Shown piece after piece: positions 47,879 to 59,195 of a stretch of DNA of 64,000 nucleotides. Source of the stretch: Sporodiniella umbellata (taxonomy: Eukaryota; Mucoromycota; Mucoromycetes; Mucorales; Rhizopodaceae); NCBI GenBank assembly GCA_025677835.1, contig JAIXMR010000005.1:221001-285000 (forward strand), written 5' to 3'. A program made the position numbers and the translations under genes. Each line of letters begins with the position of its first letter. Within the stretch, counting starts at the first letter, position 1. Below the pieces are notes generated by a model. That model was not told the DNA's origin. It saw nothing but the letters and a program-made list of their open reading frames with translations, and ran no database searches.

Positions 47879-49351
47879 AAATAAGGAGAGGCTATTGTTG
47901 TTATGGAAGGTGCTGCATTTTGTGAAAATACATCATATTTTCTTTTTTTATTTTAATAAATTGTATTGTTCTTTTGTAAAAAAAAAATTACACACACACA
48001 AGGGTTTTCAGCACTTGTCAGCGAAAGTAAACATAGTAACAGAAGGAGGTTAGACAAAAGATGGACAAAGCTTCAATGACCCTAATAAAAAAGCAGTCTT
48101 CGTGACTATTTTTCAGTTATCGTCCTAACTCACTTACTGGGTAATGATTCGTACACTGGTTCTTTGTAGGCTTTGTTGGGTCGTCACTTATTTTTTACTT
48201 GGGCCCATTAAAACTTCTTCGTGACCTAGTCTGCTCTCTTAACAATTTGCACGAAAATTTTTTTTTTTCTGCAACACCCTTGTCCTCTACCACAAATAAG
48301 ATATAGGAAGGCATACGACCGAGCTTTTTGTTTGACCCATTAGTGCACAGCACCATATAACAGCATCGGATCACTTAGTATCTTTGCCTATAGAAGCTGA
48401 AGCTACCATATTGTTTCCTTTTGACTGAAGTACTGTGTTTCACAGACGGAAAAGTTAGAAAAGCACAATAAAAAATTGTTTATTCATTCTTTATTGGCTT
48501 TGTAAAAGAGGTACAGCCTCTCACTGTGACAGTATTTGTGTGCAAAGTAAAAAAAAACCTCCACAAAAATACGCGAGTCTTATATGGATATTAAAACAAA
48601 AACTTTTCAAAGTTCAATTCGCAGATTGTAAGTAACTGAACTCACAGTTTTACTGAAAACTGTTACGTTAAATAGGAATATGGTTTAAACAATCAATAAA
48701 GTGATTTCCTGAGTGTTTTATTGCGTTTTCGAGATGCCATATGGGTGTTTCATTTGTAGCGCTAACAATTCTATTCTGCAGTGATTTGGTTACTTGTAAC
48801 CTTTTTTCATTACATATATATATATATTTGCTTAAGTTTAGACTTGTGAGCAGAGCGATTGTCTATGAAGAGTTAAAATCCTTTCATACCAGTCATACTA
48901 TTCAAAATTCAGAGGAGTTCGCTAATATATTTTAAAACTGTTTTGAGTTTTTCAAGCGCCAAAACCTTCTTAAAGGGACTACTTCTGGCCAATATGTAAA
49001 GCACAATGGTGGTAAAACAGCAGCATACGAATAAGAAAACACAATATTATGGTTTCCATCCTACAAGCTCAATTACGCAGTGTAACAATTAAACGAAGAA
49101 TATACGTATAATTTTTTTTCTTGTTTTGGCTTAGTAAAGAGTCTACAAGTAATATGCGATAAAATGAATTTTTATTTATTGTCGGTATTGAAAGAGCAGC
49201 ATACACAATAAAAAATATGCAATACATCATTTAGAAATGCATCCTCCAGAGATAAAGAACTGACAAGTCTACTAAATAATCCTTTGTTCAATCCTAATGT
49301 ATAACCAGCTGATCAGCCTGTTTTTCCTTGTAATCTTTTCTAACTTGTTTG

Positions 49352-49396
<45 letters not shown>

Positions 49397-50046
49397 AGTA
49401 CTCTTAGCAGTGTCAATTGGGGAGACAATAGCGTTCTATTCCTTTCAAAGTAGATTCCAGTCCATAAACTCTTATTTTCTTATTGAACTTTCTAAATTTT
49501 CATGAGCATAGTTTATACTTTTTTTCAAATTGTTTTTTTTTTTGTTGTTGTCAAAAACATCGTTTGGCGAGTTAACCAAGTTATTCTCAATTGTATCATA
49601 CTTCGAAAAAAGAGCGATAGGTAATTTTGTAGGTTTTTCCCTGCTCTTCCATTCATGACATTTTTTTTTGTTGACTAGATACAAAAATAGTTTAATGTTA
49701 CGATAGGTTTCGTCTTGAATTCTTCAATTTTAAAAGATGAGAATAAACCTAAGCTGTAGGCTGGAGTTGAATGTGAACAGAATTGGCCGCGTTTTGTAAA
49801 ATAAGGATAGCCCTCTGCCATTGTTAATTCCTTCATAAGCCCTTTACAGCTATATCGATAAGAATCCACAAAGTTTTGGATTGCTGTTATATATAATGCA
49901 TAATACTGAACTTATGTTTTTGTGCAATAGCCCTGAATTCTCAAATAGTTGGAAAATAAAATGTCAAAGCTGTAATCGATATCATTTATTTGTAAAAAAA
50001 AAAAAAAAAATAGGAAAAGAAAAGGAAGAAAGGTAGGGTCTGTATT
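47879..50046. other. 2.2-kb gene-free stretch with 44-base A run
   Basis: Lies between the convergent NIP7 and methyltransferase-1 3' ends. The A homopolymer at 49352-49395 is the longest in the window. I see no coding or RNA gene. Confidence 0.6.
49352..49395. repeat. 44-base A homopolymer
   Basis: Uninterrupted A run in intergenic DNA. It could be a retroposition scar, but no target-site duplication or upstream cDNA-like sequence is apparent. Confidence 0.85.
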
Positions 50047-51322
50047 TTAAGTGCTTAGCTTCTGTAGAGATAAGGACACGGTAGCATTTCTGAAACCAGT
50101 TATAAGCAGATCTTCTTTGAATTTAGCCATGTATTCAGATATCTCTTCTTCGCTATCTAAGCCCATTTTGGGGGCTGCTTGTATCATCATGCCTTCCACG
50201 ACTAGAGAAATATTCCAAATGGCTGTTTTTGCTAATGGTGTTCCATTATCTACAAAGCGTAAAGCGTAAGGTAAGTATTGGTGGCTCTTTTTTGTTTAAA
50301 CCCACTTGTATTAAAAGGCAATTTATAGCTTTGCACTATCTTGACGTTACTGTTTGCAGAAACTAAATCTTCTAACTTATATACAATATTGGGGATTTGT
50401 CCTCTTTCAATAGAAAAATTGATCACTTGAGATAAAAAAGATTAGTAAGGTTAACCTATCAGAGTTACAGCACTCACTTGCTTCAGCTGTACGATAGCAT
50501 ATCGAGTTTTTGTCTTCCGGAAGCTAATAAAAATAAGTTTGGCGTCAAAAAAAAAAAAAAAAAAAAAAAAAACAGATTGTTCTTACTTCAGGGGTTGTTT
50601 CTACAAACTGAATCATACCTCCAGGTTTTGCAACCCGTATGATTTCTTTGATGACAATTGGCCACTCATCAGCTCGAAGAGCCCAGACAAGCAGTCTCAT
50701 CTGAACAAAGTCAAATGTATTATCCTCATATGGTAGTCCTTGAACCGCATTACCATAAGTAAACTTCAAATTAGGAAGCCTTTTGATGATTTCAGGACTT
50801 TCAATAATATCGCAACCATTGTATGTACAGTTGGGATACTCAGAGCTCATATCCTATACAGTTTAAAAGATGTTTAGTAAACCAAGTGTATGCTTGTTAC
50901 TACAAAAAAATCCTATCTGCGTGTAGTTATTTTACCGCAAGCCATGCTCCAGATCCACATCCTACATCTAATACAGATATTCCTCCTTCAAAATCAAGCG
51001 CTTTTTTGACACTAGGTAGCACATTTCTATATCTAATGCGTTAATACATGGAAACAATATGTTATAGATCCCTCCTCTTTTCTTTTCCCTTACCCTCCAA
51101 ATAGCTCTTTCAAAGCAAAGTGTTGCTATAAACAAAAAGTAGATTTGTATATCAGCGTATATTACTTTCAAATACTAAATTTCTTACTCCTGTCAATCTA
51201 TCGTGTTCTTCTTTATCTTTGGGCAGCCAATAAGTAGAGTTTTTATCATTGTGAAATTCTCGATTTGTAGACAAAGATTCAAGGTTTACAGGTGTAGGTA
51301 AATCGGCGGTCAAAACGTCCAT
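50047..51322 (-). CDS. SAM-dependent methyltransferase, paralog 1 (short N-terminus)
   Basis: Class I (Rossmann) methyltransferase of unknown substrate. Seven exons (51188-51322, 51094-51125, 50936-51026, 50587-50853, 50478-50523, 50306-50425, 50047-50249) encode 297 residues. SAM-binding motif I is VLDVGCGSGAWLA; the acidic ribose contact is in YNGCDIIESP; motif II/III region is LPYEDNTFDFVQMRLLVWAL and AKPGGMIQFVETTPE. The paralog at 56430-57791 shares all intron positions; exons 2-6 have identical lengths (32, 91, 267, 46, 120). This copy starts at MDVLTADLPTP and lacks the paralog's acylation-type leader. Intron 4 contains a 26-base A/T run. A C-terminal helical cap (EEISEYMAKFKEDLL) may be the substrate lid (inference). 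Confidence 0.85.
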
Positions 51323-52036
51323 GTTTTTTGGTATAGCTTTTAAAAAAGAGAGGGTTTATAAATTGTATTAGCTTTTTATACTTTGACAGCCTTATAATGA
51401 AATTTTTTCTCATATATGGCAAATTGTACGATAAAGCCAAAAAGCACCAATTAAAGTAAAATCTAACCTTAATAAATCAATCGATTTTTAAAGATAAAAG
51501 TCGAATAAACAAGATGTTTTATTTATTTGTCTTATATCTACGGGCTGAGATATATTCGTAAATTGTAGTACGTTAGACTATTTAAATACTTGTTTCAATA
51601 AAAAAGAACAAAGAACATGGACATTATCATTATTTAAAATGACAGAAAAGAGAAACAATTTACACGAAAAAAAAGGGGGTGAAGGGAAACTAAAAAAAAG
51701 ACAACTGTCCCATTTTATTAGCAAAGGCCTCATAGTTTTTCAAGTATAATACAGGCCGTCTAAAAACATTTTAAAAAAACAAGGCACAATCCTCTCTTTC
51801 GTGTAATAACCAAATTGTTCTCAAATCTCCAAAAGTGTATATACACATGGTATTACTACACTTTAAAGATTAATGTTCGAAACCTGAAATTCCAGCCAGA
51901 AAAAAACCCTATGCAGTTTAAATATCTACCCTTTACTTAAAGTCTAGTCTTATATGCTGATAGCAAGGTATGGAATTTAGCAGACTAAAGTTTCCTTCTA
52001 CAATTATTGGCAGTTGCTTTTTATTATAAAAAAAAA

Positions 52037-52131
52037 AGTCAGCGTCTTAGTGTAACAACGCGTTCTACAATCGACACAAAGAAGCTTTGAACAACATACA
52101 TCGCTATGTTCAACCAAGCTAATATTGAAAC
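52037..52131 (+). pseudogene. Relic of the last exon of NIP7
   Basis: About 95 bases align without large gaps to the last NIP7 exon (47759 onwards). Shared stretches include GTGTAACA, TCGACA/TTGACA with AAGA, and CAACCAAGC/CACCAAGC. Translated, LSVTTRSTIDTKKL followed by a stop corresponds to [14 protein letters not shown], and IAMFNQANIE to [10 protein letters not shown]. It is preceded by an A run before AG just as the real exon is, so it derives from genomic DNA and not from a spliced cDNA. Earlier exons were not found. It is broken by a TGA and has no start. Confidence 0.7.
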
Positions 52132-52679
52132 AAATTGTTCTCAAAATGATAAGATTGTTACTTTATAAATCGATATTTAATACAAAAGAAGTACTTTTTG
52201 AGATATAATGTTTTTTTAACAAAAAAAAAAGAAAGCCATACATTAGGTTTTGTTAAAAGGAAGCGGGTGCGGCGCTTGGAAAAAGCGACAGGCGTTGTTT
52301 TGCAAATGGGGTGATTTTACAAAGTTCAATTAAGAAGGTCTCTGGATCAGGTATAGTGGAGTTTTATTGTGTTCTAGTACTCCCATTTGTATATTAGTTC
52401 TTAAAATTATCACAATGTAGTTTTGGTTAGTAATTTTTTTCAGTCGCAAAGTTGTACTGTAAAAGCACTTTTGCAGTATCTACAGAACTAAAATTATAAC
52501 CAAAATGCATTCTTTCCGGAGAGTAAAATTTCCCAATACTGAGAATAAATTCAGATTGTACGGAAGATGTGTTTACTTTGGTAGAACAGCCTAGCCAGTT
52601 CTCATTTGAAAATAGAGAAAGGCTTGCGATCGATGGGCGCGGTCAGTTAGAACCGATGTAAAATATTATTGATGAGGAA

Positions 52680-53260
52680 CAGTTTCTTCTTGAAACATTG
52701 AGCTTTCTTCATCGGTTGTTTCAACGACGACGGCTTCAACATGTTTGATCTTGTGGTAGTTCCCTCTATCTACGGTTTGGGTTTCTTGATGCTGTACATC
52801 GTACCGACAAGGTTAACAGTTGCGTTGAAGTGTCCCTTGTGAAGAAGCGATTTCAAATCTTGAAAATGCTAGTCCTACGGTAAGAAAAGAATGAAACTAG
52901 CCACCATAGTACTGCGATACGGTTCTTTAACGATAGTTTTCATTTGTGATGATATACTAAAATCTGTAGCATATAAAATACTTTGTTGTATCAAAATTAT
53001 GCATCAGTACATGGTTTGTGTGTCACAGATCTGAAAAATCGATATATGGTGTTTTCTGCTTTTTTGTTTACGGTTTTGACAAAGGTGGTTTGCTGGCTTG
53101 ATATTTTACCGTATTGAAGTTTAAACCGGCTTGATCAATAAATATATAGTTTGATTACATAGTATCTTTAGGATAAAGGCTAGCGACAAACTTCTTTCTT
53201 TTTCTCTAAGAGCACTGACCTTTAAATGTCATTTTTAACATGTTTTTTAGGTGTCTAGAA
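52680..53260 (-). pseudogene. Possible decayed Tc1/IS630-type transposase
   Basis: On the minus strand several short open segments in shifting frames look protein-like: KFVASLYPKD, FIDQAGLNFN (about 53110-53140), FVKTVNKKAENTIYRFF and HKGHFNATVNLVGTMYSIKK. FIDQAGLN resembles the second-Asp motif of IS630/Tc1 transposases (FIDEAGFN). Stops and frame changes show it is dead. Recognition rests on one motif, so identity is tentative. Confidence 0.35.
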
Positions 53261-54189
53261 AGAGTAAAGATGTTAAACACTTTATAATGTCAAATTTTTA
53301 TAGACCACACGCTGCAACTCAGCAAGGTTTATGTTACTATGGCCGCCTACCTTCCCAATAGTAGTGTTTTTGTAATTTGCTTCAATGATATTTCTAGTGT
53401 CGCCTTATGAGAAACGTCCTATCTTTATAGATTTTCTCTCTTTATTTAGTTTATTTTTCTTTTTTAAATATTATGTAATTTGTCCAGCTATGCTAGTTTG
53501 AAAAACTGCATCTCTTCTTTTTTCTTTCCAATGTTTAAAACTAACACTCGTTTTGAAATTAAAAAATAATCTAAAATTAATGTCCTTGGACAAAATGAAA
53601 GATTTCCCAAAATATCATCGGTCTTTAGTATAAAACTATTGTTAAAAGGTAAGGAATTCTAGCTAACTTGAAACGTTTCTCTATGGCCAGTGTTGACAAT
53701 CTCAGTACAACGGTTAATAGCGGCTTTCAAAGGCACGTCAAGCTTATTTTCGAGACCTCAAACAAAAAGTATCCTGAACTGCTTAGAAAGCGACTTTGAG
53801 GATGTATGAGTGTACTTTTAGTAATACATTGATTATCTGAGCTGCTGTTGTGTATGGTATACTTTATACATGTTTAATTTTTAGAAAAAAAAACTAAAGT
53901 GAAGTCGAAAAGAAGACTGAGCTTCGTCGGATACCAAAACAAACGCAAAACGCTGGCTGTTGCAAAACACAGATTGGGATCCGCTAAAAACTGACTGTAT
54001 CAAAAGTTGATGGTTTGTAGAAAAGATTAAAGACAGCAAAGTAAAGAAAAACCGGCTTTTTGTTCAAGTCTTCATTTGTTTTTGCATTGCTACTTCATAA
54101 ATATGTCATTTATTATCTTGTGACGACTTTTTTACAAAAACTAATGCAAAAAGGAGATAAAGGTGTGACGGTTTAGATAAACAAAAAAA

Positions 54190-54450
54190 GTATAAAAAGG
54201 AGACAGTTTTTCTAACTTTCCCTTTTTTTTTCCTTATTCAATGGCCTATGCTAGGTCTTCCCGTCTTTTAGACGAGAGGCTCCTTCTGTCCCGGTCTGCT
54301 CAACCGGTTTGCAAATAATACTAGAAGAAACAAGATTCGTAACTTGCAAGAGGCGTACTTGTCAACACCCAAGAAGGAGACTTGTCAAACCCAACCCCAT
54401 GAAGGACAACATGCGAAAACCCTCGCAACGAAGCATCAAATGAAAAAACC
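54190..54450 (+). other. GC-richer patch with TATA-like box; possible solo LTR or tiny gene
   Basis: A TATAAAAAGG box (about 54192-54201) is followed by a pyrimidine tract, an ATG at 54241 with 25 codons (MAYARSSRLLDERLLLSRSA...), then a 50-codon frame without start to about 54462. Two small hairpins are visible: CGTCT-TTT-AGACG and CCGG-N9-CCGG. Base composition is clearly less AT-rich than the flanks. The layout (TATA, short leader, GC-rich stem-loops) would fit an LTR remnant, but I could not define TG...CA ends or target duplications. Confidence 0.25.
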
Positions 54451-56306
54451 AACTATAATTTAAAGATTTGAAGCAACACTACTTTGCGTTGGAATTCTTT
54501 GTTTTGTGATTGTCCAAAGAAAATAGGGAGTTTTTTTTTTTTTTTAAAAAAAAAGAAAAGTCGTACTATCTTTTAGTGAGCACATGTGTATAGTTTATAC
54601 TATAAACTTTTTACTTGAAACGTATACGAAAAAAAAAGCGATGTACGCTAACACAATAATAGTATGACAATTCAACACTGTAAATGGTATGCGGTTAACT
54701 TCCTTCAATTGTAATAATCTAGGCCAATATTGAAAATAGAATTGAAGATATACCGGTATTGCAACGTGTTAGCCAGCTTAGATCAAGTTTATTTGAAGTG
54801 AGAGTATGTGGCAGGGTTTACGAAAATAAAAAGGGGCCCAGGCCGGTTCAAGCTGTATGATTTATTAGATTTGATTGGAGGACTAAATGAAAACTGATTT
54901 TAAGTAAAAAAAATGATCAAACAAGCAAAGCATTGATGCTTTCTTTGCTGAGCTGCTTTTCAAAACATAAAATACAGCTAGTTTTTCTGCTTAAAATAAA
55001 CAATAGCATTAATACAAATCAAAGTAAAGCAAGCTGATAGCGACGCATTAAATTTCCAAGTTGTTGGTCTCACTACGATTCTAGCCAGCTTGTATTGAGT
55101 AATATGCAGGCCGGTTTCTAGAGACAATATTGTGTCCTCAAAATAAGTTCAATGTATAGGTATGTAATTTTTATTGTGAGTCGCGACGTTACCTTCAAAC
55201 TTACTTATCGTCCCATTACTTAAGACTCGAAAACTTTTGCAGCTTATAGAAGAAAACACCATGCCTGAGAAGACTTTTTCAGAACTTGAGCAGCTGTGAT
55301 TTTTATCTATTAAGATCATATTTCCACAATTAATGCTTGTAGATCACTGCTAAGTTTTTATTTTATGCTTAAACTGTCGTTACTCAACAACACAGGTATA
55401 GGAGAATTATATATAGGAAAATCAAACCTCTCGCCTACTATAGTTTTCTTGGGTATCTATTACAAGCCATGTAGAACAAAGCTGTAAGCAATATACGTTA
55501 TCTATGAGCGGCTAACAAAGGCTAATACATATTTCCTAGTCCTAATTTATCAATTATATGATACAGAAAAGTAGATGCTATCGACTTGTTACTCCTAATG
55601 CCTTTTCATTTGCTTCTTACTTCAAACCCGACAATATAAATTAAAAAGCCCTGCTACTGTATCATTTATCTTTGATGCTAACTATGAATATTGTACTGAA
55701 ATTTGCTGTCTCATAACATTATTTTTTGGTCAAACGAAACAGCTGCAAGAAAAAAAACTAGCGCCTGGGCAGCTTCATGTTCAATTTCTTTACAAAAAAA
55801 ACTAATGAGTAATATCTATAAAGCTATCATATTTTAAAAACCAATACAATTCGAAATAGGCAAGATAATCTGCCACTTTTATTTCCAAGACTTATATGAT
55901 CTTTCAGTTCTTTACTATCAGTTTGAAGATATGCTTGGTGTATTGGCGGTATCAAAAACAAGAGCATTCTTATAAAAAGAAAAAGAGAGTACAAGATAAA
56001 TTTTGTGCTCTTTTGACAGTTACAAACATTTGTTACGAGCTATACTCGTCTCTTCTTAATATATAAAATCAGAAAAACGAGTATTTGTGGTAAAATTTTC
56101 AGCTGGCACTATAAGCTTTCTTATTAATGAGAAGCCGTCAACTTGTAACTCATTTTAGCCCCATAAAACTCATAGCGACCTGAAGTAGGCGCTTGAGCCC
56201 AACAGTGTTTGTATTTCTTCTTGGGGACTTTTCTTTTAGCTTCAGTAAACCAACTCTAAATCCATGTACATGGTACAAAAATCCTTGTACCACTGACAGA
56301 TGAGAG

Positions 56307-56315
56307 TATAAAAAG
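56307..56315 (+). promoter_or_regulatory. TATA-like box of methyltransferase paralog 2
   Basis: TATAAAAAG about 115 bases upstream of the ATG at 56430, followed by a pyrimidine-rich leader (CTTTTTCTTTTACC). Confidence 0.45.
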
Positions 56316-56429
56316 ATATTACAATAAAAGATAGATGCTCTGTGTTTCTGATTTGTATATTTGTGGTTTGTTTCCTTGTCACTCTTTTTCTTTTACCTTT
56401 CTTTGAGTGTTCTTTGTACAATAAATACT

Positions 56430-57791
56430 ATGATGGGAAACTGCCTTCCTAGAATCGGAGGATCAAAAGAAGCCAAGCGTCTAGAACTCCAAAAGACTGT
56501 CTACTTCAAACCAGTAGATATGGACACTCTGATCACGGAGCTTCATACATCCATCAACCCTGAATCACTAGCTACGAAACGAGAGTTTCATAAGGACGGA
56601 ACTACTGACTATTGGCTTCCTAAAGATAAAGATGAACACGATAGGCTAACAGGAGTAATTACATACACATAGGAGCATACGACTTTAATTTTTTTTATGT
56701 AGCAACATTTTGCTTTCAAAGACTTACTAAACGGGTACCTTTTTTGTTTCTATAAACTACTAATACACCGCTATTAGAAATATAACATCTAGCGTGAAAG
56801 ACATCCTGGATTTTCAAAAGGGCATATCCATACTAGATATAGGATGCGGATCTGGCGTATGGATGGCAGTAAGACTATTATATACAAACACTGGTTTATA
56901 TAACATGCACTAAATGCAATGAATGCCTAAAAATTAAATAGGATATGAGCTCGGAATATCCAAATTGCACATATTATGGCTGCGATATAATAGATACTCC
57001 AGATATAATCCGAATGCTTCCTAATCTGAGTTATAGTTACGGAAATGTGACTCAAAGGCTACCATATGAAGACAATACATTCGATTTTGTTCATATGCGA
57101 TTTTTTGTCTATTCGCTTCGAGCTGATGAATGGCCAAAAGCCATAAAAGAAGCTATACGTGTTGCAAAACCTGGAGGAATGATTCAGTTTGTTGATTTTA
57201 CTCCAGAGGTAAGAAGGAATATACACATTTTTTTAGTGCTTGTCTTCTTCCTTATCGTAAATATCAAGCTGAATCCGTCTATTTGTAGTATCTGGGAAAA
57301 GAAAAGACAGTTTGCAATCTTGTTACCCAAGCAGGTAAACTCGTTTACTTAGGATGGTCAGCTTACATATATTTTATGCATAGCTATAAACTTTTGTATT
57401 GGAAGGACGCAAATTTATAATATAGCATATGAGCTGGAAAGCTTGGTTTCTGCAAACAGTAATGGAAAGATATTGCAAAGCTATAGTATACCTTTCTGCA
57501 CAAGTAAATACAATTGTATGAATAAGAGTACAAAGCTCATTATTTGTTTCGGTTATTTTAGATGACGGAACTGATTTAGCAAAGAAGTTTATATGGGATT
57601 TTGCAAGAGGAGTTGAGGGCATAATGAAACACTTAGGCCCTGAACTAGGCGTACAGAGCAAAGAGGAAATATCTGTGTACTTGACTAAATACAAGCAGGA
57701 TATGTTCAAAAGCGGATTCAAGTTTGTCACTTCTTTGGTATCTTTACAAAAAGCAAATATAGACGCGATGGAACTTCCCTCTTCAGTTTAG
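56430..57791 (+). CDS. SAM-dependent methyltransferase, paralog 2 with MGNC acylation-type N-terminus
   Basis: Seven exons (56430-56654, 56703-56734, 56778-56868, 56942-57208, 57289-57334, 57384-57503, 57562-57791) encode 336 residues. Motif I is ILDIGCGSGVWMA; YYGCDIIDTP, LPYEDNTFDFVHMRFFVYSL and AKPGGMIQFVDFTPE match paralog 1. The gene opens with two adjacent ATGs. From the second, at 56433, the protein begins MGNCLPRIGGSKEAK: Gly2 and Cys4 fit N-myristoylation plus palmitoylation, followed by a basic stretch, predicting membrane attachment (inference). Paralog 1 has no such leader. The two proteins are colinear to the end except for a longer tail here (ANIDAMELPSSV). Substrate unknown; a natural-product, lipid or small-molecule methyltransferase is possible. 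Confidence 0.85.
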
Positions 57792-59195
57792 CGCAAATAA
57801 ACAGCGAATGTTTTTATTTCTTTTGACAAGATTGATCACAAACATCTGGTTTATGAAAGTTATGAACTTTTAAAACAAACACGATCGCAGTTTGGTTTAT
57901 TAAAAAATAAATAGAAAAACCTATCTTGGCATATTTGAGAATAAAATTGCCTTGTAATTTTACTTCTATATTTATAGCTAGCTTGTGTGTATTTTGAATC
58001 GTATATTTTATACCTACGTAACAAATTGAAGTCTACTGTTTTACTGTTATCTTTTTTCTTATTTCTATACATATACACATTGAGAGCTTACAGTAGCATC
58101 AACATGAACGTGTCTATCTCAATCAGCTTAGTCCAAAGATTTCAATAAACTTGCCGTATTTTGCTGTTGTTCTCGTCAAAATGCCTTCAAAGGCTTTATT
58201 TGTTTTAGTAATAAAACTTGAAAATAGCCACTAAACAGGAACTTACGATTGAATCAGTAGGCGGCTGCTTTGAATCTAAAAATGCAATATCCAAAAACAG
58301 CAGCGGTAATGTGGTATATGGTTTTCCGTAATGCTCAATCCGTTGTTATATTCTTTACAAAACATCTGGTTTCAACCTTTTTTTAGAGGTCTCTATTATT
58401 TAGTCAGCGTAGCTGTAAGTAAACAAAAGTACTGGATTTATGACTCTATGTAAAAGCCAGCATCATCTATCCTTTTTGTGATTATTTATTGATCCATAAA
58501 GTTGTGTCGTAAAGGAAGCGAACACCCTTGGCATTACCAAATGATAATTACTGAAACTGCTGAAATTAATTCGGCGGTCGTTTTCAATTTGGTGTATACT
58601 ATGAAACGGTAAGGCCAAGGTTCACAGTCAGTCAAGCACCAATTGTTCCTATTCCAGATTTTCTACCAGATTCTAGCAAATTCAAGCACTGCAGAGTAGA
58701 GTAGATGGTTGGCTCAGTATAGAAACAAAAATTATTCTAAGTATCAGTAAATATAATGCCCTTCAAGTTTCGACAAAAACAAAGACAATACTTATAAAAC
58801 AAAGCTGATGGACCCTGTATACGACTCTAACAAGCACTATATATTGCAGCGTGTGGTGAATCAGGCCAATTCGCACCTACCTTCGGGAGGTGAAGCTGAG
58901 GGTATAGTGCCAATAGAATGGCAACTACCAATTATAGCAGCTTGTCGTCTTACCAACAGTAATTTATCAAACGTACTGTTCATAAGAGCGTACTTGTAAG
59001 CCATGGCTTTTCTAAACTGATCACGATACGTTTTATGTTTGTATCCTAGGCTTGTTGTTTTTCTTTTTCTTTTTAAAAAAGACATTGCACGTCACCTTAT
59101 AAATTTAGACTAGCGTTCTTTAATGCCAATAAAATGTTACTTTTTGCACTTTACTTTTTCTTTTTCTACATTTTTTGTTCTCTTTTTTCTTAAAC
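57792..59195. other. Intergenic with ambiguous open frames on both strands near 58.8-59.1 kb
   Basis: 1.4 kb. At 58808-58999 (+) a 63-codon frame begins about 13 bases after a TATAAAAC-like stretch; at 58861-59085 (-) a 74-codon frame overlaps it (GYKHKTYRDQFRKAMAYKYA). Both have protein-like composition, and at most one can be real. I recognise neither. The remainder is AT-rich without features. Confidence 0.4.
58808..58999 (+). CDS. Doubtful small ORF, 63 codons
   Basis: ATG to TAA without intron, starting MDPVYDSNKHYILQRVVNQA. A TATAAAAC stretch ends only about 8 bases before the ATG, which is too close for a TATA box of a translated leader. The overlapping minus frame is equally open. 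I do not recognise a family; it may be a relic or chance. Confidence 0.15.
   Translation: MDPVYDSNKHYILQRVVNQANSHLPSGGEAEGIVPIEWQLPIIAACRLTNSNLSNVLFIRAYL

Larger units (their letters stand above)
51323..56429. other. 5.1-kb gene-free block between divergent methyltransferase paralogs
   Basis: The largest gene-free stretch in the window. It holds a Nip7 last-exon relic (52037-52131, +), a likely transposase relic on the minus strand (about 52680-53260), an 11-bp-arm hairpin (52451-52474) and a compositionally distinct GC-richer patch (54190-54450). The rest is AT-rich with stops in all frames. It contains the promoters of both methyltransferase genes at its two ends. Confidence 0.6.

Noticed and set aside
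51640..56300. CRISPR-like or tandem-repeat array
   Set aside because: No regularly spaced identical repeats are present; the organism is a eukaryote and the region is decayed intergenic DNA.
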